Below are positions 25,153-32,644 of a DNA stretch of 32,660 nt, in pieces. Position numbers and translations under genes: made by a program. Source of the DNA: Parcubacteria group bacterium GW2011_GWF2_45_11 (lineage in GTDB: Bacteria; Patescibacteriota; Patescibacteriia; UBA1558; UBA10009); assembly GCA_001001205.1 (NCBI GenBank), contig LCKE01000014.1, positions 1 through 32,660 of the forward strand, given 5' to 3'. How positions within the stretch are numbered: the stretch's first letter is position 1; every line of letters begins with the position of its first letter. The notes under the pieces are model-generated. The model was not told where the DNA came from and made no database searches. It was given only the letters and a program-made list of their open reading frames with translations.

Positions 25153-25734
25153 ATGATCGCCTATTTAATCGGCAAAGTTTTAATCAAAAAAACCAAATAC
25201 CTCATTCTGCTGACCAATAACACCGGCTATCAGGTATTTGTTAATGAAAAAACCCTGACGGCTTTAACCGAAAATCAGGAAGCGGCTTTGCATATCCATC
25301 ACCACGTTAAGGAAGACGCCGAAGAATTGTACGGCTTTTTGAATTTACCCGAACTGGAACTGTTTAAAAATCTGATTGCCATTTCCGGCGTGGGCCCCAA
25401 AAGCGCCCTGGGTGTGATGGCGCATTCCAGCGTGGAAGACATTATCGGCGCTATTTTATCGGAAGACCCGGCGCTCCTTAGAACCGTATCCGGCATCGGC
25501 CCTAAAACCGCCGAACGTATCGTGGTGGAACTTAAATCCAAAATCGGCTCGCTCTATAAAGATTCCAAAGACAGCTGGATTCAGGCCGCGCCCAAAGACG
25601 TGGAAGTTATTGAAGCCCTCTTAGGCTTGGGTTATTCCCGCAAAGAAGTCATGGATGTTGTCAGACAAATACCTGATAAACTGACGGAAACTTCGGACAA
25701 GATTAAAGGCGCCTTGAAATTACTGGCTAAATAA
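25153..25734 (+). CDS. ruvA: Holliday junction branch migration protein RuvA
   Basis: Binds four-way junctions as a tetramer and loads the RuvB motor. The 193-residue protein has the N-terminal OB fold (MIAYLIGKVLIKKTKYLILLTNNTGYQV), two helix-hairpin-helix motifs (LIAISGVGPKSAL and LRTVSGIGPKTAERIVVELK), and the C-terminal domain III that contacts RuvB (VEVIEALLGLGYSRKEV). The leader is nearly absent and no SD is seen. ruvB and ruvC are not in the window. Confidence 0.96.
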   Translation: MIAYLIGKVLIKKTKYLILLTNNTGYQVFVNEKTLTALTENQEAALHIHHHVKEDAEELYGFLNLPELELFKNLIAISGVGPKSALGVMAHSSVEDIIGAILSEDPALLRTVSGIGPKTAERIVVELKSKIGSLYKDSKDSWIQAAPKDVEVIEALLGLGYSRKEVMDVVRQIPDKLTETSDKIKGALKLLAK

Positions 25735-25741
25735 TCATCAA

Positions 25742-25880
25742 AATCAATCCAGCGCTTTTTCTAATACCCTGCAGAGATTCTTTTCTAGAGGGTCTAATAC
25801 CCAGCACTCCGCTTAAGTATATTTATATAACTTTAGGGCGGTGCTTACGAATACCCTCCGTGAAAAGTGCGGGATTTATT
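25742..25880. repeat. Intergenic inverted-repeat element, copy E2 (long form)
   Basis: An almost continuous long hairpin: outer arms ATCCAGCGCTTTT with AAAAGTGCGGGAT; then GAGGGT with ACCCTC, AGCAC with GTGCT, CCGC with GCGG, and AAGT with ACTT at the tip. It shares CTAATACCCAGCAC and TGCAG..TTCTTTT with E1. It fills most of the ruvA to femAB gap. Confidence 0.75.
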
Positions 25881-25934
25881 TTATCTTTTGATTTGTCTGA
25901 TGCTTGATTCTTTTAATTTGATAATTTTATCTTG

Positions 25935-26942
25935 ATGGAGCTAAAAATCCTTAACCAGGCCGAACTGGATAATTTTGTTGCCGGACAGCCGAACAGCCAG
26001 ATTTTGCAAAGCTTTGCTTGGGGCGAATTTCAAAAAAGCGTCGGCCGCCGGGTTTGGCGCTTTGGCGTTTTAGAAAATAACGATCTCCTGGCCAGCGCCC
26101 AAATTATCGGCCACCCCTTAAAACTTAAAAAAAGCTACCTCTACTGCCCGCGCGGCCCCCTGCTCAAGCAAACTTTAACGCCGGACAAGCAGGCGCAAAT
26201 TTTAAAATTAATTTTAAGCAAAGCCCGGGATCTGACCATACAAACCGCGCAAAGCGAAGAAATTTTTTTTAGAATAGAACCGACATTCCCGCTTCAGCCT
26301 TCAGCTTTCGGTCTGCGGTCAACCAAAAGCGTCCAGCCGGCCAAGACTCTCCTTTTGGATTTACGCCCGGCCCCGGCCGACTTGCTCAAAAACATGCATC
26401 CCAAAACGAGATATAACATCCAGCTGGCCGGAAAACAGGGCGTCATTATCAGACAGGGCAAGCCGGACGACTTTGAACAAGTCTGGCCGATGTTTCAGTC
26501 CACCGGCCAGCGCGATGGCTTTGGCTTGCATCCAAAAAATTATTACCGGGCCATGCTGAAAAATTTAGCCGCCGTGGAACTGTGGCTGGCGTTTTTAAAC
26601 GACAAAATCATCGCCGCGAGCTTAACCGCCTTTTACGGCGACACGGCCACCTATCTCCACGGAGCCTCGGATTATGATTTTAGAAAATTAATGGCTCCCC
26701 ATTGGCTGCAATGGCAAATAATTGAAGCGGCTAAGCAAAGAGGCTGTAAATATTATGATTTCCACGGCATTGCGCCCACCGACGACCCTAAACATCCCTG
26801 GCACGGCCTGACACGGTTTAAAAAAGGTTTTGGCGGGCAACCGGCCGCCTATCCCGGAACTTTTGACTTTATTTATGAAAAAAACTGGTATAATATATAT
26901 AAGCTTTTACGAACAGCTAACCGCTTAAAAAGAAAACAATGA
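25935..26942 (+). CDS. FemAB-like peptidoglycan bridge aminoacyltransferase (GNAT fold)
   Basis: Family members add amino acids from aminoacyl-tRNA to the peptidoglycan precursor side chain. The 335-residue protein has the family opening (NSQILQSFAWGEFQKSVGRRVWRFGV), SYLYCPRGPLLK, the second GNAT half (MHPKTRYNIQLAGKQGVIIRQGKPDDFEQVW) and the ending YYDFHGIAPTDDPKHPWHGLTRFKKGFGG, typical of FemX/FemAB in Patescibacteria. ATG 25935 is preferred over the TTG at 25932. The decayed zinc-ribbon frame begins in its stop codon (ATGA). Confidence 0.88.
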   Translation: MELKILNQAELDNFVAGQPNSQILQSFAWGEFQKSVGRRVWRFGVLENNDLLASAQIIGHPLKLKKSYLYCPRGPLLKQTLTPDKQAQILKLILSKARDLTIQTAQSEEIFFRIEPTFPLQPSAFGLRSTKSVQPAKTLLLDLRPAPADLLKNMHPKTRYNIQLAGKQGVIIRQGKPDDFEQVWPMFQSTGQRDGFGLHPKNYYRAMLKNLAAVELWLAFLNDKIIAASLTAFYGDTATYLHGASDYDFRKLMAPHWLQWQIIEAAKQRGCKYYDFHGIAPTDDPKHPWHGLTRFKKGFGGQPAAYPGTFDFIYEKNWYNIYKLLRTANRLKRKQ

Positions 26943-27320
26943 CCCTGGAAGATATCATTAACCTGGACGAAGTGGCAAACGATTGAGTGGCTAAACTGAG
27001 CGAAACAGACGGCGTTAAACCATCACCGGAATTGCTAACGATTTTGAACTAAAAAAGGAAAAAAATCTTAACGGAAATTAAAAACCTCACCGAGAACGTT
27101 AAGGTTAAAAAACAGCCGGCAAAAAATTTTTGAACAAGTTTGCTCCGGTTGCCGTAATATTTTTCTTTCTGCCATACCGCTTAAGTATTTTTACGTTGAC
27201 GGCAAAAAAGGCAAAAACTATAATATCACTAAACTGCCCTTAAACCAGTACCCGGCAAACCTGCCCCAGAATATTTTAACCATGATTGAACCGCGCCGCT
27301 GTTCCAAGTGCCGGAAATAA
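26939..27320 (+). pseudogene. Decayed small zinc-ribbon protein gene
   Basis: Not in the ORF track. From an ATG overlapping the FemAB stop the frame reads MTLEDIINLDEVAND, then hits TGA, later TAA and another TGA. After a shift at an A/T run (about 27123-27137) it continues as QKIFEQVCSGCRNIFLSAIPLKYFYVDG and ends RRCSKCRK. The two CxxC pairs form a zinc ribbon. Two in-frame stops plus a frameshift indicate a real pseudogene, or poor local sequence quality. UGA recoding is unlikely because a TAA is also present. Confidence 0.65.
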
Positions 27321-27338
27321 TTCATAATTTCCAATTTT

Positions 27339-27387
27339 AAATAAATCCGGCACCCTAAGGGAAGGTAAGGCGTGACTGGATAAATTT
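27339..27387. repeat. Intergenic inverted-repeat element, copy E3 (short form)
   Basis: Begins AAATAAATCCGGCACC and ends GCGTGACTGGATAAATTT, which is an imperfect inverted match. It aligns along its length with E4 at 16571 and shares its terminal boxes with E1 and E2. It lies just before the nucleotidyltransferase gene. Confidence 0.65.
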
Positions 27388-27412
27388 CAAAAGTCTAAAT
27401 TCAAAATTCTCT

Positions 27413-28144
27413 ATGATTAAAAAAGTCGTGGTCGCCGCCGCCGGCAAAGGCACCCGCATGCTGCATCTGAGCCAAGACAAACCCAAGCATCTTATTGAGA
27501 TCAACGGTAAGCCCTTTTTATATTACCTCCTAACCAACCTGAAAACGGCTGGTTTTTCCGAAATTATCATGGTTATCGGCTACCAAAAAAAGCTGATGGA
27601 AGAATTCTTGGCGGACTATAAGGACGACTTCAATTTAACCATAATCAACCAGTTTGAGCTTTTGGGCGACAAATACGGCACCGCCTGCCCCATTGAATGC
27701 GTTAAGGATATTATTAGACCGGGAGAAAGTTTTATTTCCATCTGCGGCGACAATTTGTATTCGGTGAAGGATTTAAAAAAATTCTTTATTGCCGACGATT
27801 TAAACTACGTTTCCGGCCTGGTTCACCCCGAGCCCGGCAAATACGGCGTTTTAATCAAAAACGGGGATGACTATCTGGAAAAAATCATTGAAAAGCCGAC
27901 GACGTTCGTCGGTAACGTAATTAATACCGGCCTGTATAAATTCACGCCGGAAGTTTTTAGATGCTTGCCCTTGATCGCCAAATCCGCCCGCGACGAATTT
28001 GAAATCACCGACGCCATTAACTTGCTGGCCAAGGAAAAAAAAGTGAAAATAAAACAAATAGAAGATTACTGGCTAGATTTTGGCAAGCCGGAGGACGTTA
28101 ACACCATCAGCGAATTTTTAAGCAATAACCAGCGGACCCTATGA
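27413..28144 (+). CDS. Sugar-phosphate nucleotidyltransferase (RmlA/GlmU N-domain type)
   Basis: Couples a sugar 1-phosphate to an NTP to make a nucleotide sugar. The 243-residue single Rossmann-like domain has the NTP-binding loop VVVAAAGKGTRM...DKPKHLIEINGKPF, FISICGDNLY (metal Asp), IIEKPTT and NTGLYKF. It lacks a left-handed beta-helix, so it is not a full GlmU. The sugar is not readable. Its stop overlaps the MgtE-like start by four bases (ATGA), indicating coupled translation. Confidence 0.87.
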   Translation: MIKKVVVAAAGKGTRMLHLSQDKPKHLIEINGKPFLYYLLTNLKTAGFSEIIMVIGYQKKLMEEFLADYKDDFNLTIINQFELLGDKYGTACPIECVKDIIRPGESFISICGDNLYSVKDLKKFFIADDLNYVSGLVHPEPGKYGVLIKNGDDYLEKIIEKPTTFVGNVINTGLYKFTPEVFRCLPLIAKSARDEFEITDAINLLAKEKKVKIKQIEDYWLDFGKPEDVNTISEFLSNNQRTL

Positions 28145-29163
28145 ATCTGATTTGCCCCGCCAACCAGCCGGCGGAAAATAAAACCGCTTACCCGCCGCAA
28201 ACCGCCGGGCGCTTAATGATCGCCAACGTGCCCGTAGTCACGCCGGATTACAGCCTGCAAAAAATAGAAGAGCTGCTTTTAGCCAAAATCAAGGATTTTG
28301 AAACCGTCAACTACATCTACGTCATCCGGCAAAACGGCAAGCTGGCCGGCGTTATTTCCATTAAAGATATTTTAAGGCAGCCAAAAAACAAACTGGCCGG
28401 CGCAGTCATGGCCCGGGCGACCATTGTGGCTCATCCGCATACCGATCAGGAAAGAGTCGCCTACCTCGCCTTAAAAAACAATATTAAAGCCATTCCGGTG
28501 GTGGACAAGGAAGAAATTTTTTTGGGCGTGGTGCCCAGCGATACCATTCTTAAAATCGCTTATGAAGAAGCCGATGAAGACATTTTGCGGCTGGGCGGCG
28601 TCAAAAAACTAAGTTTGGCCGGCCGCGGCGCGGACGACATCATTAAGCTTTCGCCGGGCACGCTGTTAAAACACCGCTTGCCCTGGCTGCTTTTAGGCCT
28701 ATTAGGCGGCCTGCTGGCCGCCAAGATTATCGGCTTGTTTGCCGAAACTCTGGAAACCAATCTGATCCTGGCCTCTTTTATACCGATGATTACCTACATG
28801 GGCGGAGCCACGCTCGCCCAAACCCAGGCTTTTTTAATCAGAGACCTGGCCGTGGATCCGGGACTTAAATTCGGCCAATATTTCCTTAAACAGCTGACGG
28901 TGATCTTGCTGATCGGCCTGATCGCCGCCGCTTTATTTTTCGCCGTCGGCTTTTTCTTTTTACCCGGGCTGGCGATTGTGGAAATTCTGGCCGCGGCCCT
29001 GTTTGCCGCCATCAGCTCCTCAATCGTCACCGGCCTGATCGTGCCTTATGTTTTTTACAGTTTAAAAATGGATCCGGCCAACGCCAGCGGACCGGTAGCC
29101 ACCATCATTCAGGACATTATGGGCGTTACTCTTTATTTCATGATCGCCTCTTGGCTTTTATAA
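28141..29163 (+). CDS. MgtE-like divalent cation transporter (CBS pair plus membrane domain)
   Basis: A 340-residue protein with an N-terminal CBS pair (TAGRLMIANVPVVTPDYSLQKI, VIRQNGKLAGVISIKDIL, AIPVVDKEEIFLGVV) that senses Mg2+ or nucleotides in this family. Five membrane helices follow, with SFIPMITYMGGATLAQTQAFLIRDL and MDPANASGPVATIIQDIMGVTLYF; the latter holds the conserved Asp of the MgtE pore. The MgtE N-terminal helical domain is absent, so the chain is about 110 residues shorter than canonical MgtE. Mg2+ is the likely substrate, but other cations are possible. Confidence 0.85.
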   Translation: MNLICPANQPAENKTAYPPQTAGRLMIANVPVVTPDYSLQKIEELLLAKIKDFETVNYIYVIRQNGKLAGVISIKDILRQPKNKLAGAVMARATIVAHPHTDQERVAYLALKNNIKAIPVVDKEEIFLGVVPSDTILKIAYEEADEDILRLGGVKKLSLAGRGADDIIKLSPGTLLKHRLPWLLLGLLGGLLAAKIIGLFAETLETNLILASFIPMITYMGGATLAQTQAFLIRDLAVDPGLKFGQYFLKQLTVILLIGLIAAALFFAVGFFFLPGLAIVEILAAALFAAISSSIVTGLIVPYVFYSLKMDPANASGPVATIIQDIMGVTLYFMIASWLL

Positions 29164-29249
29164 CATTCAACCTATGGAAAAAAATTCTCAGGGCTATCAT
29201 GGGCGGCTGGAGATATGTCGCGGCGCCAAAATAAAATTCGGTTAAATTA

Positions 29250-30176
29250 ATGGCAAACTTTTTAATTTTTACATTTTCGTTATTCATTGTTATTAAAGGC
29301 GCGACCCTGGCGATTAAATATTCCTCTAAAATCGCGGAAAGTTTTAATCTGTCCAAATACATCATCGGCTTTATCGTAATCGCGCTTATTTCCATCCTGC
29401 CGGAAACTCTGATTTCAATCAATTCGGCTTTAAGCGGCATGCCTGAATTCGGTTTAGGCACTTTGTTTGGCTCAAATATCGCCGACTTGACTCTGATTTT
29501 TGCGATTTTAATCATTTACGCCGGCCGGGGAATGAAAATAGAAAGTAAAGTGCTGCAGAATGTCCGCCTGTATCCCTTTTTTCTTTTATTGCCGATTGTC
29601 TTCGGATTAAACAGCCACTACTCCCGCATTGAAGGCGTTGTTCTGCTTCTGGCCGGCTCGTTTTTTTACTACTTGGCTTTTAAAAATAACATAAAAGACT
29701 CGGCGGTATTTAAAAAAACGGACGGTCAATATAAAAACTTTTTGCTTTTGCTGTGGGCCATGACTTTATTATTAATCGGCTCACATTTTACCGTCACCTC
29801 GGCGACCGGGCTGGCGCAAGCCTTTAAAATAAACCCAATTCTGATCGCCATGATTGTTGTGAGCTTGGGCACGACCATGCCGGAACTATTTTACTCGCTC
29901 AAGGCGCTAAAAAGAAAAGAGGACGGGCTGGCCGTTGGTGACATTTTAGGTTCCGTCTTGGCGGACGCGACCATTGTCATAGGCATTCTCGCCTTGATCA
30001 GTCCATTTTACTTTCCGGCAAAAATTGTTTATGTTACGGGAATATTTATGGTCATGGCCTCCCTGGTATTAATAAAATTCATGCGTTCAGGCAGAACCAT
30101 CACCAAAAAAGAGGGATATATGCTTTTGATTTTCTGGCTGGCATACGTCATAATAGAATTTGTAATGAATAGTTAG
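29250..30176 (+). CDS. Divergent CaCA-superfamily cation exchanger
   Basis: A 308-residue membrane protein with about ten helices and two alpha repeats. The first is changed from the usual GTS-PE to LISILPETLIS and is followed by LFGSNIADL. The second has VVSLGTTMPELFYS but GDILGSVLADA, losing the usual GSN. The glutamates remain. This suggests an exchanger with altered ion selectivity compared with the canonical copy at 5487. The gap before it holds only a 19-codon frame, which is not claimed. Confidence 0.8.
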   Translation: MANFLIFTFSLFIVIKGATLAIKYSSKIAESFNLSKYIIGFIVIALISILPETLISINSALSGMPEFGLGTLFGSNIADLTLIFAILIIYAGRGMKIESKVLQNVRLYPFFLLLPIVFGLNSHYSRIEGVVLLLAGSFFYYLAFKNNIKDSAVFKKTDGQYKNFLLLLWAMTLLLIGSHFTVTSATGLAQAFKINPILIAMIVVSLGTTMPELFYSLKALKRKEDGLAVGDILGSVLADATIVIGILALISPFYFPAKIVYVTGIFMVMASLVLIKFMRSGRTITKKEGYMLLIFWLAYVIIEFVMNS

Positions 30177-30218
30177 CCGGCTGGCTAAATTAAAATATTC
30201 AACTTTTGGAAAAAACCT

Positions 30219-31532
30219 ATGAAAGCTTTGCTTAAAAAAATCCTGCCTAAATTTATCCTCGGCTGGTATCACCAATGCCTGGCCCTGCTGGCCGTGGCCG
30301 TTTATCTAAACCCGTCGGGTAAACTGGTTGTTATCGGGGTAACCGGCACCAACGGCAAGTCCACGGTTGTTAATTTGATCGGGCAGATCCTGGAAGCGGC
30401 CGGCTATCGGGTCGGCTGGACCGCCACGGCCAATTTTAAAATTTCCGGCGCGCCCTGGCTCAACGATCAAAAAATGACCATGCTCGGCCGGTTTAAAACC
30501 CAAAAATTCCTGCGAGCCATGGTCAAAGCCGGCTGCGGCTACGCGGTCATTGAAACGTCTTCGGAAGGCATTAAACAACACAGGCATCTGGGCCTTAATT
30601 ATGACATCGCCGTTTTTACCAATTTGACGCCGGAACACCTTGAGTCCCATGGCGGCTTTGAAAACTACCAGCAAGCCAAAGGTGAGCTTTTCAGGCATCT
30701 GACGCAACGGCGGAAAAAAACCCTTAACGGCCGGATGGTTGATAAAACCATCATTGTCAACGCCGACGACCAAAACGCCCCTTATTTTTTGAACTTTCCG
30801 GCCGATAAAAAAATCACTTATGCCATCAATCGGCCGGCGGACTACCGCGCGACGGACATTGAACTCAGGTCCAACGGCGCAATCTTTACGGTTAACGGGT
30901 CCGCCTTTAAATCCAACCTCTATGGCCACGTGAATATTTATAACGAACTGGCGGCCCTGGCCGTGGCTAAAAGCCAGCAGGTGAACGACGACCAGATCAG
31001 GCTGGCGCTGATGCAGTTCAAAAGCATGCCCGGCCGCTTTGAATTTATAGAGGAAGCGTCCGCCCTAGGCTTTAAAGTCATGGTTGATTACGCGCCCGAA
31101 CCCGAATCAATGAAACAGCTTTATGAAACTCTAAAAATTTTTGACTTTAACAAGATCATCCACGTTTTAGGCTCCTGCGGCGGCGGCCGGGACAAGGCCA
31201 GGCAGCCGATTTTAGGCAATTTAGCCGCCACCCGCGCCCAAAACGTGATTGTGACCAACGAAGACCCCTATGACGATAACCCGATGACCATTATTGATAA
31301 CGTGGCTCAGGGCGCCATTGAGGCCGGCAAAGTTTTAAATGAAAATTTGTTTAAAATACTTAACCGCCATGACGCCATCGCCTACGCCCTCTCGTTAGCC
31401 AGGGCCGGCGACCTAGTGTTAATCACCGGCAAAGGCTGTGAGCAGTTTATTTGTGTGGCTCACGGCAAAAAGATCCCCTGGGACGACCGCGAGGCCGTTA
31501 AGGAATTGCTGGCCGGCCAGCTCGCCCCTTGA
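30219..31532 (+). CDS. Mur ligase, MurE-like, with reduced N-terminal domain
   Basis: ATP-dependent addition of an amino acid to a UDP-MurNAc-peptide or similar precursor. The P-loop GVTGTNGKST is at about residue 40-49, so the usual 90-100-residue substrate-binding domain 1 is mostly missing; a hydrophobic segment (CLALLAVAVYL) precedes it. The central and C-terminal domains are MurE-like: NLTPEHLESHGGFENYQQAK, MPGRFEFIEE, MVDYAPEPESM, HVLGSCGGGRDKARQP and an end near DDREAVKELL. At the amino-acid selecting loop, where DAP-type MurE has DNPR, this protein has EDPY, so the added amino acid is uncertain. With FemAB it points to cell-wall peptide synthesis. Confidence 0.85.
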   Translation: MKALLKKILPKFILGWYHQCLALLAVAVYLNPSGKLVVIGVTGTNGKSTVVNLIGQILEAAGYRVGWTATANFKISGAPWLNDQKMTMLGRFKTQKFLRAMVKAGCGYAVIETSSEGIKQHRHLGLNYDIAVFTNLTPEHLESHGGFENYQQAKGELFRHLTQRRKKTLNGRMVDKTIIVNADDQNAPYFLNFPADKKITYAINRPADYRATDIELRSNGAIFTVNGSAFKSNLYGHVNIYNELAALAVAKSQQVNDDQIRLALMQFKSMPGRFEFIEEASALGFKVMVDYAPEPESMKQLYETLKIFDFNKIIHVLGSCGGGRDKARQPILGNLAATRAQNVIVTNEDPYDDNPMTIIDNVAQGAIEAGKVLNENLFKILNRHDAIAYALSLARAGDLVLITGKGCEQFICVAHGKKIPWDDREAVKELLAGQLAP

Positions 31533-31555
31533 AGCAGAAAGGTTAGCTGAATAAT

Positions 31556-32434
31556 TTAGTCCAGCGGGCTGGAAATTTTGGCTAACAGAGAACCGGCCAC
31601 TTGAGTGTAAACTTGAGTGGTTTTTATGTTGCTATGGCCCAATAATTTCTGGATCACCCGGATATCCGTGTTGTTTTCCAAAAGATGAGTGGCAAACGAA
31701 TGCCGCAAGCTATGGCAGCCCGCCTGCCGATTTATACCCGCCCGCACCAAGGCCTGATTAAATATCTTTTCAGCCGATCTTGAAGTTAAATGCGGCCTGT
31801 TGCCCGCGCCGGCAAAAACATAAACCTGATTTTCAGCCGAAAATTTTTTGCATTGCTCAAACAGTTCCGCCGAGAGTTTGCTTAAAACAGTCCAGCGGTC
31901 CTTGGCGCCTTTGCCGTTTTTTACCAACAGCTTGTTTGCCCCAACATTAATATCAATAATTCTTAATTTTACCGCCTCGGAAACTCTTAAACCGGAACCA
32001 TACATTAAAGACAATAATAATTTATGTTTTAGATTACCAGTTTTTTCAATTAAACTAATGATTTCCGTTTTTGATAAAACGGTCGGCAAATATTTTTCCC
32101 GCTTCGGCCGCTTTACGCTAAAAAACAGTTTGCGATGCAAGACATCCTGATAATAAAATTTTAAAGCGGAAATGCTAAGATTTAAGGAAGTATTGGAGAG
32201 ACCCCGGGCTTTAAGATATAAAAGATAATTTTTTACATCCTCGCCACTTGCCTCTTTAGCCGATTTGTTTATAAATTGCAAAAATCTAATATTAATAGAC
32301 AGGTATGACTTAATTGTCCGGCCCGAAAAACCCCTGATAACCAGCTCCTGCGCCAGGGTAAAAAGGGGGTGTGTTTTAGCTAATTTTGGTCTATAATTAA
32401 GCAAAGAAAGGCTTTCATTATTTGGATTATTCAT
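31556..32434 (-). CDS. Tyrosine recombinase, XerC/XerD family
   Basis: A 292-residue site-specific recombinase; Xer proteins resolve chromosome dimers at dif. An N-terminal SAM-like DNA-binding domain (VIRGFSGRTIKSYLSINIRFLQF) precedes the catalytic domain with Arg150 (SGLRVSE), HSLRH (His241, Arg244), LLGHSNIKTT (His267) and the nucleophile Tyr276 (QVYTQVA); Lys175/178 in KGAKDR. All catalytic residues are present and the size is standard. No integrase-specific arm domain, att site or phage genes are nearby, so the housekeeping role is more likely. I found no convincing dif site. Confidence 0.9.
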   Translation of the reverse strand: MNNPNNESLSLLNYRPKLAKTHPLFTLAQELVIRGFSGRTIKSYLSINIRFLQFINKSAKEASGEDVKNYLLYLKARGLSNTSLNLSISALKFYYQDVLHRKLFFSVKRPKREKYLPTVLSKTEIISLIEKTGNLKHKLLLSLMYGSGLRVSEAVKLRIIDINVGANKLLVKNGKGAKDRWTVLSKLSAELFEQCKKFSAENQVYVFAGAGNRPHLTSRSAEKIFNQALVRAGINRQAGCHSLRHSFATHLLENNTDIRVIQKLLGHSNIKTTQVYTQVAGSLLAKISSPLD

Positions 32435-32644
32435 ATTTTGGGTTATTTAATTAAAAAAGGGCTTTTGACCCTGTACATAAACTTTTCAAACCGCCTTGTG
32501 ATTTAATGTTTACGCTTAAATATTGGCTGATCGCAGCCAAAAAGTCAAGCCGTTCGGATATACAGTGTTGTATGAAATAATAAAAAGTTTTAGTATCTCT
32601 TTCAGAGATACATAAGGGCTATTTCATTTTTAATTTCCAAAACT
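32435..32644. other. Intergenic region with a dyad and a nested hairpin
   Basis: ATACA-GTGT-TGTAT at 32560-32573 is a dyad resembling an operator. Downstream GTATCTCT-TTC-AGAGATAC is a perfect 8-bp hairpin nested within TGAAATA...TATTTCA. Both lie upstream of an ATG at 32645, so they may be the operator and leader of that gene. Confidence 0.45.

Noticed and set aside
26939-27050. UGA recoding to explain the in-frame TGA after the femAB gene
   Set aside because: A TAA and a frameshift follow in the same frame, and TGA ends many intact genes in the window.
29174-29233. 19-codon ORF between the MgtE-like and exchanger genes
   Set aside because: Too short, without recognisable features or translation signals.
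31556-32434. Integrase of a mobile element
   Set aside because: Size and motifs fit Xer proteins, and no attachment repeats, phage genes or adjoining tRNA are seen.
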